Below are positions 1 to 12,281 of a stretch of 64,000 nucleotides of DNA, in pieces. The DNA comes from Metallyticus violacea. Lineage: Eukaryota > Arthropoda > Insecta > Mantodea > Metallyticidae. The notes under the pieces were generated by a model, which ran no database searches, was not told the DNA's origin, and saw only the letters and a list, made by a program, of their open reading frames with translations. Position numbers and translations under genes: made by a program. Positions within the stretch are counted from its first letter, which is position 1, and each line of letters begins with the position of its first letter. Location: contig CM060831.1 of NCBI GenBank assembly GCA_030762175.1, forward strand, positions 75,431,001-75,495,000, given 5' to 3'.

Positions 1-2034
1 CATGCCTTAAATTTCTGCAGATTTTCTTGAACCCATTAGAAAATGAAAACATATCTATACATTCTGTTATGAGTATACTTGTACACACTAGAAACAGGCT
101 GCGCAAAACTTTGTGGGCCTGATTGCCCAGTACAATTGGTTACCTCCAAAAGTTTAAGCATTCTTTCTTTGTTATTATTTGCTTCAAGTGATCAATAGAG
201 TACGGGTTTTTGTATAATGCTATTCTTAAACATGTACCAAAAACTTAAAAGATGTAATATGAAATTTGCAAGATTTAAAATTCTTCCAAAAAAGTATTTA
301 ATTTTAAAATAGATATAAAATAATTTGTAACAAATCAGACATTTAAATATGCCATGTTAACTTTTGATACAATCCTAAAGCTATTAAGGCATGAAATATG
401 TGCCACAAGATATTTTTCCATGTTTTTGAGAGTTAGACTTATCGGGGATGTTTTTATATTTTTATATCGATCTCTAGACATCACACAGCATCACTGGATG
501 GATATGACTACATCAAAATCTTCTGGAGGGTCTCTCTTTTCTCAGCTAAGAGATCGGGACCAGGATGCACTTCTAGAACTGTTTGGAATTTTCTGATTAC
601 TTTCCAAGTTGCTGATCCATGGATACACTTAATCTATTTTTTTTATTTTACAGGTAGTGTCCATGACTGAAGGCCCAACAGTTTCTAACTTTTTTATCCT
701 TTCAGGAATTAATATATGCCACCTCACATACTTCTAGATTCTGTAAGTTCCTTTGTATGTCCCTCATCGACATGGCTGACTGAACAGGAAAGAACTCAAC
801 AACAGTTTACACAGGTTGAAGATATTCATTATTGAAATTTACTTCCTTTATCCAAAGTCCCAATATGATCAAATGAAATACAGTGGAAGTGTCGCAACCT
901 GTATACCTGCACACCTAAGGAAGCCTTCACAACATCTTCTTGATTGTAGAAAGAAGTTCATTGACTGGAGATTCGCGGTTTGAAGGATACTATGAGTTGA
1001 ACAGGTGAAATGTATGAGATGCACTTGCAGCCTTCAACAATTAGGCCGCTGCGTCAATGAGCTTTATGAAAAACATTTTAGGCCACTACACCTTTAATCC
1101 ATCATTAACGAAGCGGGCAGTTATAGTATTAATCATCAAATTAATTCTGTGCATTAATTCACAGAAAGGAAGAACTTGTCTCTATCCTACTGAATGTTCA
1201 GTTTTATAGTAGCATGTCAAGATATCCCTTGCTTAGTGAAGATTTGTCAGGAATTGGAGGACCTAAGTATGTTTTGAGAAAAGCACTATTTTGGCACCTG
1301 GGGATGTTTGCTGCGATCGTGATTTTACAAGGACCGTTGCGAAACTGGTTCATGTGTCTTCGTTGATAAACTCTGCTTTTTACGCATTGCAACTTTTATT
1401 TTTATGGTGTAGCGCACTTTGTATGTATGTTCCAATTGGAATTTCACTTGCAGCCTAAATGTTTGTCATATAAAAACATTGTGCACAGTTAGATTTTCGT
1501 AGATTTTCGTAGATTTTCTGCTAAAAAATTGAGACTAAGAGTCATTTCAGTAGAAATTTGCCACTGTTTAGTTAGGATAGTGACTTCAAAAATGAATTAG
1601 TGTCAATTAAGAGCGCGGAACATGGGTGTATGGTAGCAATGAAATATTCAGGTGAATATCTGAATAAAACATAAAGCCATTATACATACCTGCTCCATTG
1701 CCCTACATGCACTTTAGTATCCATTTTATTGTGAACACCAGCTAAAGTTAAAATTCAATCACCTGGAATTCTAAGGTTAAAAAGAAAGTGCAAGATAATA
1801 TATTAAGTAGGTAAATCCCAAGCAATACCTATGTGGTTGACCAATCTTGAAATATTAAATATATTCCATTATATACTGAAAATTTTGAGTTTAAAACTGT
1901 ATAACTGAAAGTAATGCTTTCCCTTGATTCGGTGCGTTTAATTAAACGCATTTGAAATAAATGTTACTTACATATAAATATATAACAATCTTAAAATATG
2001 TAATAGGTGAAAACGTGTGGCATTAAACTATATA
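1..2034. other. AT-rich DNA, no gene recognised
   Basis: No coding region or repeat is recognised here. The only open frame of note (354-596, plus) has a composition typical of random AT-rich sequence and no family motif. It may be intergenic or intronic DNA. Confidence 0.6.
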
Positions 2035-2884
2035 CCGGGTGTTCCCATATTCTTGCTCGCCGAAAAAACCTTTTTGTGGTCATCAAATGAAAAAGTGTTT
2101 CAAATAAACGGTTTTGAACATCTTGGGGAGTTTTTGCTGGGCGTATATCTTTAGTATCTACACTAATTTAGGAGATATGAGATAGAACTTCGTTTTTTAA
2201 ATGGCACCATGCACCTTTTGCTCAAGAATACACTTAATTCTTTCAAATAGTCATTCAAAAACGAATCACAGTGTACCTGTTTAGTCAAAAAACAGTAGAT
2301 TTTGAAATGATAAATGCATAACATAAGTCATTCTCCAAGGATCAGCAATATTTCTACTTTCTCTTCATGCGTGTACATCTTATAAAGAAATTGTAGTCAC
2401 AATAACTCAATGCAGTGCTAACTTACTATGATGAATGACTACAGTACACTTGTATGTTAGGTAAAGTAACGACATTTTCAGGGGTGAGGAAGAAGTTACC
2501 TACCCCTCCTTCCTTTGAGGGCACGTGCGTTTAGGTGGATCGGAAATCATAAACAGAACCCATAACTCTGCTATAAGGAATTTGTACAACTAAACATTTA
2601 ACAGTTCGGTTTCTTCAATAACCGTGCACTCATTACTGTTTGCACATCTGTTATATTCTTGATAAAAATGATAAAGAGTGCACATTTTTCAATACTCTTG
2701 GAGGCAGTAAACATATTGTTTAATAAAATGTACATGGTGCCATTTAAAAAAAGAAGTTCTATTCCGTATTTTCTACATTAATGGAGATGCAAAAAACGTA
2801 TACCCTCAACAAGAATTCCTCCATGATGTTAAACAAATTTGTTTGAAAAAAAAATATAATGTACTTTGTTGAGCAAGCTAAATT
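2035..2884. mobile_element. Fold-back / long-TIR DNA transposon, non-autonomous
   Basis: The arm at about 2048-2215 and the arm at about 2728-2884 are reverse complements of each other with scattered mismatches. The clearest match is the segment reading AAATGGCACCATG in the left arm, found inverted as CATGGTGCCATTT in the right arm. The match continues outward through the GGAGATATGAGATAGAAC-like part to the outer end. The left end begins CCGGGTGTTCCCAT just after TA, as Tc1/mariner-type termini often do. The roughly 510 bases between the arms hold no transposase frame, so I infer a non-autonomous fold-back element. The exact outer ends and target duplication are uncertain. Confidence 0.6.
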
Positions 2885-4675
2885 AAACATTCTGTAATTT
2901 GATCAAAAATTTTAAGTATTTAGGAAGAGGCATATCAAGGATAGCCTATGTAATTACATAACAATTCGGACTCTAGTCATCACAAACTTTATTTGTGTAA
3001 CATTAGGTACAGCTCATTGTTTGACTTTTTCACACACTTCGGCAGGTTAGGAAGAGATATAGTGGAAAAGATCTCCTTTCGCTATAAATAGCCAATAGGA
3101 ATTAAGAGATAATTACTGTGTAAAAGAAATATTTCCCAGTCTCCTTCCTATAGATGGGTGTTACTTCGTTTCTTTATTGCATCTAACCTGAATATTTGAA
3201 CTTAGACAACGCCTAAGATATTGTCAAAATTGTTGTCAAGAGAAAATATTCTTTTAAAGCCATGGATCAGAATTCTCTGATCGATAGCACCGAAGCGAAA
3301 AATTGGAAACGGTTATTCCATGGCAGGTTAAAGATATTGCCTTCGTCCTAGCGTTTCTTCTATCGGTGACATTTTGAAAACGGAACGATAATAATTGCTG
3401 GTGGTTGTGCGTTTTCAAAGGTCAGCAAGAATCGTTTGGGACTCAATAAACCTTTTGATGAATTCAGCCACTTCAGAAGTGAAACTTAAGCAGGTATGTT
3501 TGCTATCATCTACTTGTTATAAAAATATTGTAGTTGATGAAGCACATCAAAAGTAAGGGACTTTGGAAATAAGTTGGGAATGCGCAAAGGGTTAATTTGG
3601 TGCTTATAATCTTGATTGCGTTATTTAAAAGAAATGTGTCTCAGATGGTAACACCCGTGATATTTAAAAGAAAACAAAGCATTAATAAATTAACTTGCAT
3701 GAGTTAGTATATAATTCAGCACTTAAAGTGAATCCATGGCTAATGGCTGATTAAAAGGAAATGTATAACAGTCCAAAAGGTAACGAATAATAACAATAAT
3801 AAAATTAATATTCTTGTAGAATGTAATTAATGCTCCCCAAAACTAGCATTAATGTAGAAATAGAACTAATGTTGTTCAATTAATATTATCCCAATCTGGT
3901 AATAATAAATCATTTCGTGAAGCAAACAAAATAAATCTACTGAAATATCAAAAATATAATACTATGGACAAGTTATATAGATGAAAATAACTGCTCAAAT
4001 TAAGTTTTTGGCGTTTGAAGTTTACAGTTCCAAACGTAAACACGCCAATGATGATAATATGCTGTGTGCTTTTATTTAATAATGTCTTTCAGAATAATAC
4101 TATGAAACGGTCTGCAGAAAAAACAACATATTCAACCTAAAAAAAGACCAAATATAATTATAGAAAAATGTCATATATATGAAATAATTTATATTCATTA
4201 AAAAGAAGAAAAATAATAAAGGAAAACGAAAGTTCTGCTCGTCCGGCAATACTTTACCACGCCTCTAGTCTTTACACTTTTCTAAAGCGACTTAATTTGT
4301 TTTTCCAAACAACGAAAAAGCTTCTCTTAGTTATTTTGTACTTATAACTTACAAGTAATGGAAGAGATATACAGATTACAATAAAAGAGAAAAAGAGAAG
4401 TAGTAAATAAACCGAAGAAGCTCATGAACAGAAAAAGGCGATTTTTGAAGATGGCAAGAACAGGGGAATGAAAACGAAAAATTTAACATAACGGAAATAG
4501 GCACAAAGAGAAGCACTTTAAAACTTTTACGCCACATTCCGACCTCCAAAAACTATATATTAATATGAATCATTAATACTGATAGAAACTACCTTAATAT
4601 CAACCTGCTTCTGCAATTGACGAATAAACAAAGCTAATTGTAAACATTAAAATGGAGCGAAGTACTTCATTTTTT
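2885..4675. other. AT-rich DNA, nothing recognised
   Basis: There is no open frame with family motifs, no RNA gene and no clear repeat. The sequence is strongly AT-rich, with many homopolymer A and T runs. Confidence 0.5.
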
Positions 4676-4677
4676 TC

Positions 4678-4770
4678 TATTATATCAAACTGACTTTATT
4701 AGATGTAGACAAGACATTTGACAGTCTGGAACTGAAAACAGTGTCGGTAATTGGAATAATACATTTAACA
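4678..4770 (+). pseudogene. Possible reverse-transcriptase motif fragment (very short)
   Basis: One frame reads KLTLLDVDKTFDSLELKTVS. This resembles the motif-A block of LINE reverse transcriptases (hydrophobic-D-x-x-K-[AT]-F-D-S). The flanks do not continue the similarity in any frame. It is either a tiny LINE relic or chance. Confidence 0.2.
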
Positions 4771-6584
4771 CATGCATATATGCTACATTATAGTATTAGT
4801 AAAATATAACGAAACAAATAAAAGTTAATGAACAAAGAAACAAAACTTCCTTGCAATAAGCTTATATAATCATATTATATTATTTTAAGGACCTATGACA
4901 GGCTTTAAGTTAAAATCGTGTCCGGTCAGGTGGTATTTTATGTCTCAGCTATTGAGCGTGCCACAGCCGACGGTTCCCACATTTCAGTATCGCTTCCTAA
5001 CACATGTGCACAGCTATACATAAAAGCGCATGTTATAAATAGTGATAATAGGTGAAACTGGTTTGAACTAGTAGTTTTTAGTAATTGAAACTCGTTTTGG
5101 GGCATATATGGTTTTAAAGGTAACATATGAATACACGTAATTTTGTCCTATCTCGACTAAACCGCCGTTGTATCATGAAAATACATTCTCACTTACAAGA
5201 TTTATACTTCTAATGTTTTCTTTACATTCCAAAACCCTCGTTTAGAATAATTTCGAGATGAATTTGTTTGTGAAAGTTCAAGATTTACAGCGGTTAGTTT
5301 AGTTCTTCGTCTATTAAAACTTGTGTGTTTTGTTTTGCAATTGTAAAGAAGTTTTGAAGGAGGCAGTTGATCAGGAAAGTCTTGAATACAGTCTACTTGA
5401 CAGTTGATTTGAGTTTAAAATAAAGTTTTCATAGAAAAATGTATACCTTGGCGTCAAATGTCTAATCGTCTTCGAGAAAGAATGTATACTGCTGTGAGAC
5501 CGGTAGGAAACAGGTTCAGAAAACATGACAAAGGAAAGAAGTGGAGTGAAGTACTGGCCTGCTGATTTGAGTGATAGCTGAAACGTAAAACACCATTTGA
5601 GCTAACAAAATTTATAAATGACACGAATAAAAATTGTTAAACGTTTAATGTGATTTCTTAGCAAGACAATTTGCTAAGAAACCACCATAACATCTCTATT
5701 ACATCTATGAAAGTTAATATGAAAATATCAACTTAAATGCATATGTAAATGGCTAATGAGTTAGAAATTAGAAATAAAAAGATATGTTGTAAACTAAAGC
5801 ATGTACTTGGCCTTGAGCTAACAAGTAATGAATCGATATAAACTGAAATTGAAACTCATACCAGTTGGTTGCCTTACTGCTATACGCCTTCTGATCTTCA
5901 AGTTTTAGACCCCTTAAAGCCTGTTGCGAGCTCCAAAAGTCTTACTATTGATTTCTGTACCTTTTCTTCGGTATGTATATATTTCGTTTTCCTTTGGGTC
6001 TGCAGTATGAACTTTGTTTTGAATATCTTGTTTGCCACATCCACTCTGTATGTTTTTGCTGTAGTGCTCTACCGTTTCTTCATTTCTTAGCCCGGCTTTA
6101 TGTTCACACCAAGAAGAAATCTTAGAAAATTCAACTCCCCTGCTTGTAATTTAATTGTGTTTAATTGCCATTATCCACATAATGTTCCTTTGTAGGGCGG
6201 TTGCTTTTGGTATGGTTTCATTATCGACCTCTCTTACTTTTATTTTTAGTGTCCTCTTGATTGCAGTAAATATTTTCTACTTTTCATTTTTATTTTTATT
6301 CTATATGACACCCAGATGTTTTATTTATAATTATCTCAAAATTATGTGTATGTATTATTTACTCAATCAATAAGTGCCCATTGCAGCGTTTGTTTATTAA
6401 CTAATATTATTTTTATGTCATTTTTATAAAAAGGAATATTTTCACAATATTCTTTGCCGTATTTCGTTAATCAGAGCAAAGCGTGCATCGTATGCTTCCC
6501 TGTAAGGACTCTCAATTTCTCTATTTTGTGTATATATATATATATATATATAAATCTGAAGTAGATATATAATTAAATATGTTT
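4771..6584. other. AT-rich DNA with a TA dinucleotide run
   Basis: No gene is recognised. Two open frames (5869-6090 and 6155-6373, plus) encode hydrophobic peptides explained by T-rich sequence and lack family motifs. A (TA)n run lies at about 6530-6551. Confidence 0.5.
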
Positions 6585-7115
6585 ACTATTGTAGCATCAA
6601 CCTGCTACTGCTTGAATTAGCTCGCCACAGTCAAGGGACACAGAAAAGAATAGGTAGAAGGGACGCACGCCACAGCTTTCCTTTCTCCACTCACATATCC
6701 GTCAAGTCCTGGTCATACCGGCTTGATCATTCCCGGTGAGTTTATCCACACTACTCAAGCGGAACTTATCCGGTAATTCCAAGATACACATATAAAGTCT
6801 CAGACGTGAGTAGCCTGAAATATCCAAAACCGTATTACCGACGGTGGCTTCAGGAGGCCCCCAAGCAGAATCTGCTAGATGACAGAACAAAATATTTGCA
6901 AGGCACAAACCCACCGTCACGCCGCACCGCACCAGTTCACCTCACTTGGCATCTTATCCTGAAACCAAAACGTTGAAATGAAGTTATTTGAAATGGGAGA
7001 GCAGAAAATTACTGGAAAGGAAACATTGATTTCACCACGAAAAGAAACTAAGGTAAGTATGTCGGGATTTGATTCCGGGCCCTCCCGAAAACGAGTTCGA
7101 GCGGTACCGCCTAAG
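6585..7115 (-). repeat. tRNA-related interspersed repeat (family D), copy 1
   Basis: Read on the minus strand, the unit begins near 7115 with a tRNA-like stretch containing a degenerate B box (GGAATCAAATCCC). It then has a GC-richer body with GTGCGGCGTGACGGTGGGTT and GGGGGCCTCCTG. It ends near 6585 with CTGTGGCGAGCT and a stretch ending in GGTTGATGCTAC. The tail recurs at 8695-8800 and the body and head recur at 60650-61060, all on the minus strand. The unit is long for a simple SINE and may be composite. The short open frames crossing it are not genes. Confidence 0.5.
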
Positions 7116-8325
7116 TTCACAATTAAAAGAGTTGTAATAATATCATTAGTTTTCCCATCAGAAAACGGAATAGACAAAATTAGAATTCCTTAAAGGGAAA
7201 AATGAATGTCATGCGGAAAATCACTGGAGAAACAAGATATGAAAAAAGAATAAAAAAAAAATCAGGGAGAATTGTAAAATACAGTCTGTTAGAGATTGTG
7301 TTATTATAAGAATAAAAGGAATTGGATGTGAGAGCTGCCTTCTGAAAGAATGGTAATGTCGTTAGGAGGGGAGGAAAAAGAAGCTCCTGAAGTCTCGAAC
7401 GAATAGAAGCAATTCTCATTTTGTATAAGGCAGACTCGAAGCCTGAACATAAATAGATTTTTATAAAGAGATTGATTTTTCATATTTCACTTTAAAGCGA
7501 TTTTGGGACTATGATACTATTAGAAATGCACGTCCACCTTCCAGCCCTAAATGAGAATAACTAGCAGACAGATTGGGGCAACCCAAACTTAACGTTTGAG
7601 CTCCAGTTGTCCGCCACTGGCTGTGACCTATGTGGAGAGGGAAACAAGGGAATAACGACAGTTAAAATATGTAAGAACAAAGTTAGCGGAGGGAGCAGAA
7701 CGGAAAGAAAGCAAGACGAGGAAACTTACAAGGTACAACCTTGGAGTGAGATTTGGAGAATTAAATTCATCCACCCAGCAGCTGTATGTGTGTGTGTCGG
7801 ACCGTGGCTTACCTAAACTTTACCCTCACTAGGGAAGCTAAAATAGTCTTATTAGAATCCCCTGAACCTGACTCCGTGCGTCTGCAGACCAGCCTGTCAT
7901 AAATACACGTCCTCCTCTATTATTTCCTTATGGGGAGTTTGATCATTAAAGGCCCGAGAGCCAAACTGACCGAAACCTGAACTCACTGCTGTTTCGGCAT
8001 TATTTCCCTTTAGGGCGTACTTCTAAAATTAGACAAATTAAGCACAATTAAATATATGGATACCATTTGTTAATTTTCTGCAGCTAATTTCTTCCTCCCT
8101 TTGTAAATTCTAAATTTCTTTTTAAAAAGCATTCTTCTTGATGATATACCATTTATTCTGTTCTAAAAACACATATTTACACTTATTTTATTATTAACTC
8201 TTCAAAAACAAATTATATTTATAAAGTAGCAAAACTAAATCTATCTTTTGATTGGTTTTCATAAATTTATTTTCCTTTGATTTATATCTATTAGCTTTTA
8301 CTTTTATTATACTTTCACCACTTAT
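7116..8325. other. No gene recognised
   Basis: Several short open frames (6978-7193 plus, 7180-7419 minus, 7607-7816 plus) show no family motif. A TGTGTGTGTG run at about 7787-7797 is the only simple repeat. Confidence 0.5.
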
Positions 8326-8380
8326 TGTTGTTATTATCATTATTATTATTATTGTTATTATTATTATTAATAATAATAAT
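8326..8380. repeat. (ATT)n / (AAT)n microsatellite
   Basis: An imperfect run of TTATTATTATTG units switches to TAATAATAAT near its end, giving a short self-complementary junction. Confidence 0.85.
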
Positions 8381-8694
8381 TTCTATTAATGTCTATCTCT
8401 TACAAATTCACCCCAATATATTACCGTACTTCTATTATCTCTTTTCTTTTCTTCCAATTCATCTTTTTGCATTTCTTTAATATTAAGCTTTTATTGAACG
8501 TATAATGCAGTCAGTTTTATTTCGTGTTAGAATTTTGGATTAAATTTCCCCAGGATACACTATTAAATTTAGAGAATGAACGCTTTCACTTATACAAGAG
8601 AAAGTTTGAAATTTTATTCCTAATGAAAATTATTTCTGTACGCTAACTTTAGTGTTATTAAAATATTTTACAAGAAGATGGCAGAAAACAATTA

Positions 8695-9245
8695 TTATAT
8701 ATGGTGTAGCGTCAACCCGCTACCTCAATTAAACAAGCTCGCCACAGCTAACAACATAGAATAAGTACTTATAGTTTAGACGCACGCCACAGCTGCGTTA
8801 ATATGTAATGTACTTGAGACTCAATGAAATAGAGAGCACCACAGGTACTATGCGCTAATGTCCTGAACCCGGTGGCAGGCCGACCAAGGCTGTCCAGAGT
8901 TAGTTCGCACCATTAGCCCGTTCTACCTGGTGCACTGAATTAAGACGCATACAAGTGAATCTCCTCGGCTCTCCCTATTGTTGTTACTGTGTGCGAACCG
9001 TCGTGGCGTAGCCGTAAGACCTGACGATCCCGGACAGCGTTGCTGCAACTCTGCTCAAGCAGAGCCTCGTCGGTATTGGATCAACCGCAGACACTCTACC
9101 GTCCGGTATGATGAACCTGGCGCATGCTCTATGAGCCACCTCGCTAGAGGAAAAGCTCGGGCTGGGCAAGCGGTGCCATCACCGGCCGTTTGAGCTATCT
9201 CCCTGCCTAAACCTCTCGCAGCTAGCACGCAACCATTGGACAACT
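8695..9245 (-). repeat. tRNA-related interspersed repeat (family D), copy 2
   Basis: The minus-strand tail (GCTGTGGCGAGCTTG, then a stretch ending in GGTTGACGCTAC) matches the tail of the copy at 6585-7115. The remainder is a conspicuous GC-rich island (about 8830-9250) in AT-rich surroundings. On the minus strand it contains tRNA-like text (AGGTGGCTCATAGAGCATG followed by CAGGTTCATCATACC). Overlapping open frames at 8978-9273 on both strands are shadows of the GC-rich composition. It could be two adjacent repeats rather than one unit. Confidence 0.4.
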
Positions 9246-9307
9246 TCAGGTCCACAACATATGGTTTTCCCAAATGAAAGTGAAACTATTTTTTTTATTA
9301 TCTCTAT

Positions 9308-9571
9308 TTATATATTGGTTAGAATATGAACATACATAAAGAAAGAGTGATACAATCCACTGTACATAGGAAGAATAGGGCGAACAGTTTCCTTGTTCAA
9401 TGATAATGTTTCTGCAATCTTTCGAATGCTTCTTAATTCAAACAATGTGCTGTGTGACAGACACCCATTCCCATAGGCATCGTTCATAAGACGATAAATT
9501 TCGGCTTCACTTACACTTTTCGCGTTCAAAAATTGAATTACTTATAGTTGGGCCCGTTTGGACGAATCCAT
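9308..9571 (-). pseudogene. Mariner-type transposase remnant, N-terminal part
   Basis: On the minus strand an ATG at 9571-9569 opens MDSSKRAQ, an in-frame stop, then VIQFLNAKSVSEAEIYRLMN and DAYGNGCLSHSTLFE. This is the usual start of the first helix-turn-helix of GVQW/SETMAR-like mariner transposases (hydrophobic core, spaced K-S, Y-G-x-x-CLS). The frame then runs directly into LRSIRKIAETLSLNKETVRP, which resembles the second helix-turn-helix, so the linker between them is missing. No catalytic domain follows. The relic has one stop and an internal deletion and cannot be functional. Family assignment is by motif reading only. Confidence 0.5.
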
Positions 9572-10445
9572 GTTGTGAATGTATTCAGTTCAACGCGCTT
9601 CTTCTCATTTAAAGAACACCCTGCGCCAACAAACCATACCTGTCTATTTTCTGACATACAATGCCACCTACGAGAGAAAACGCAAAGCTCGACGCTACGA
9701 AGAATGTCTTAGTTTCATTTGGGCAACTCTTACATATTTTAGAGAACAAAATTCTTTATTTGCTACAAATAATGCTATTAAAAGAAAGTTGGGGCATGTT
9801 TATTCTCAGTTATATATTAGTTTGTTTTAATGACATGATTTTTTTTCTTAGTAGTCCCTACCCCCACTTATTACAGTGTTTTTCCCAATTCACTACTGTG
9901 TGGTATAAATAATGTGTGTGTATCTTCTTTAAGACTAAATCTGGCCTACATATATTTTAGTATTTTGCATTTCATGGCAATACGTTCTTGGCCATGGATT
10001 ATGCATTCACCCGCATAGTATACTTGAGTGTGGTATTTCGAATTTAGTCAAATATTCCAGAAAGGTATTTTCCACACAGGCTTTCGCGTTCTCTCAATAA
10101 AGCCATCATTCGCATTCATAAAACAGTGTGTGTGTGTGTGTGTGCTTTCTTAGGGTCTTCAACATTGAGTTGTAATACTGTCCTGTAACTTTGTATGCAG
10201 AAGGACTTTATCTTGCTACAGCTAATTCCCATTCTTTTCTTGGATATAGAACAATCTTCGATTTCTTTGGTCTTGGAAACGATGGTGATTTCCAACCAAT
10301 ACTGAATTTAAATGGTGCAGTCATGTCACGTCAATGATGAAAAATGATTGAAGAAAAGCATTTTTCTGCTATCACCAAATAGACACGGAAACTCAAGAAA
10401 TGTGTCACTTCCAACCTTTTATTCCAGGGTCAAGAGTCGCTGCAC
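9572..10445. other. No gene recognised; contains a GT microsatellite
   Basis: Open frames at 9579-9830 and 9661-9912 overlap in different frames and have no motifs. A (GT)n run lies at about 10126-10144. Confidence 0.5.
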
Positions 10446-10748
10446 CTATCGAGCATAAACCGGGGTATTCTTTGAAATTCCCAGGGCTTCGTTGAGTTTT
10501 TGTGATATTTGAGATATTTCACAGAAATTGTACAGCTGTTGAATTCTGTATCTGAATTGGCTGATACTGTCGAATTTTATCGTGAAAGAGCAACGAATTG
10601 TTATCTCTGTTTTATTAGAGATATTTTTTATGAAATTGTCATAGAATCCAAGATGAGTCTCAGCTCCGCAAACCGTATCATGAACACCTCGGGTAAGGAA
10701 AGTACGTCGCTGATGGATACCAGAGCAGCTGTTCAATGACATAAGCAT
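10446..10748 (-). CDS. Unrecognised 100-codon open frame, probably transposon debris
   Basis: The minus-strand frame encodes a 100-residue peptide of mixed composition with no signal peptide, membrane segment or motif that I recognise. A shorter plus-strand frame (10509-10739) lies opposite. The stretch sits about 60 bases upstream of a mariner relic on the plus strand and may belong to that insertion. I do not assign a function, and it may be chance. Confidence 0.15.
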   Translation of the reverse strand: MLMSLNSCSGIHQRRTFLTRGVHDTVCGAETHLGFYDNFIKNISNKTEITIRCSFTIKFDSISQFRYRIQQLYNFCEISQISQKLNEALGISKNTPVYAR

Positions 10749-10804
10749 AATTTCCAGAGGATTTACAGGATCGTCATGCTCATAGAGAAGATCGAACTGT
10801 TAAC

Positions 10805-11170
10805 AACGCGAAAGACAATCGATGCAATGGAAGCACCCATCTTCTCCAATAATGGAAAAATTCATGTCACGGGCTTCCGCCGAGAAAATCGGAATGTCTA
10901 TAACCGTATGTGGCTGCACTTCTAGGAGCAGGATCACGCTGTAAGACTAGTATTCAATAAAGGAACAAGATGGTGAAAAAGTTAAGTCTCACGATATGAT
11001 CGAAATTCCGTAAACTTCTCTCAAAAAGGAGCAATGCTGCTTTATGATAATGCCCGCTCCCAAAATGGTTTGAAAGTTTAGGCGTAGAAAAATTCACCCA
11101 ACTTGGCGCCATATCACTTGTTTGGATTTTTGAAAACAGTTTACGGGGTCAGAGTTTACAAAAGAAAACG
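10805..11170 (+). pseudogene. Mariner transposase remnant, catalytic region
   Basis: Three mariner landmarks appear in order, in shifting plus-strand frames. QSMQWKHPSSP (about 10817-10850) is the block after the first catalytic Asp. LLYDNARSQ (about 11039-11065) carries the second catalytic Asp. SPNLAPYHLFGFLKTVYG (about 11094-11150) is the SPDLAPSD box with the Ser-Asp pair lost. Frameshifts and stops between the blocks, and loss of the third acidic residue, show long decay. The N-terminal DNA-binding half is not recognisable upstream. It differs from the 41-kb mariner in motif wording and so represents another lineage. Confidence 0.6.
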
Positions 11171-11652
11171 TAGTTAAGTCCTATTGGTACTCGTAACATT
11201 TATTTGGAACAAACTGTGGTTTTACTACTTGCTACAAAATATACTTCAACTAGCATTTGTAACATTTACATAAACTTCCCATTGATGTTAGTAGCTGTCA
11301 GCTATGGACAGGCGTACTGTAAGTGTAATAATCCGTAGAGGTGCCGTGGAAAGTAGGTTAATAATAAGGAAGAAGAGAATAACTTAATAAAAGTCAAGGT
11401 TAATTTATAAATGCGATTTAATACATGTAATTATTTTAAATACCCAAAGTACTAAATATAAAAAGCAACATATACAGAATTAATGTGGCATCAACTAGAT
11501 ATACAAGACAAAACTAGTAATCAATTCTGAAAAATTAAAATTAAAAGATTTGAACAAAAGTCCTCACGAGCACATATAACAAAATGTGGCCATCTGTCTA
11601 CCAATTATTATTAAATTTCGGACACAGCAATAATTCTTAACTGGGATTGATG
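11171..11652. other. No gene recognised
   Basis: AT-rich sequence with no open frame, RNA gene or repeat that I can support. Confidence 0.5.
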
Positions 11653-11926
11653 GATTTATTTTTTTACTGACGCTCTATAACATCTCAGATTATCAGCGTC
11701 ACATTCAATTCAGAGCGTGAATCTGCCGATAAATTTTGCTCAGAGGTCTCATGTTTCAGGCTTGAGGTTCTTTTTCGTGTCTTATATCTACGACATGGGA
11801 CCCACGGCTTTACCTCCCTACCAAAGGAAGCCATACTTAAGATTTTTACGCCCGACCCTGGCCGGGATTGAACCGTTATCTTGGGTTTACGAGGCAATAT
11901 GTGTAGCACTAGATTATCAGGGCCGA
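11653..11926 (-). repeat. tRNA-derived SINE, family A, minus-strand copy
   Basis: On the minus strand the unit starts with a tRNA-like head (TCGGCCCTGATAATCTAGTG, with a B box reading GGTTCAATCCC). It continues through GGGCGTAAAAATCTTAAGTA and ACGGCATG-like blocks and ends in GAGCGTCAGTAAAAAAATAA. The same order of blocks is seen at 12294-12589, 42647-42925 and 45457-45695. This copy is several per cent diverged from the 12-kb copy. Two open frames crossing it are by-products of the SINE sequence. Confidence 0.85.
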
Positions 11927-12281
11927 CATATTAACTGAGCTACAATGACTTGACTTCATATCTCATAGAACAAAAAATCCAATAAATGTAAAAAGGTTTG
12001 ACTATACAGTAAATGGCTAAGGCAAGAATACTCCGAAACAACACTTAATGCCCTACAACTGAACTAGGAAAACAAATAAAATTAGCTAAAATAATACCCC
12101 TGACTTGTAAACTTCTAAAATCTAAAGATATTATAAACCTTTTGCTTTTACAATTTAAATACCTGGGTCATTGGCTACCCATCCATGAAGTTCCTTGTAC
12201 TCGTATTTTCGAATTTACTACCCCAGCCTGAAGCGTCTTTACTGTTTCTGTTTAGGAAGATAGTTAGAAGGTACGTGTATC
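11927..12281. other. Spacer between two SINEs, nothing recognised
   Basis: AT-rich sequence without recognisable genes. Confidence 0.5.

Noticed and set aside
5869..6373. Two tandem hydrophobic frames suggesting a split membrane-protein gene
   Set aside because: The frames are in T-rich sequence without splice signals or motif; translation of the opposite strand gives no LINE or transposase match that I trust.
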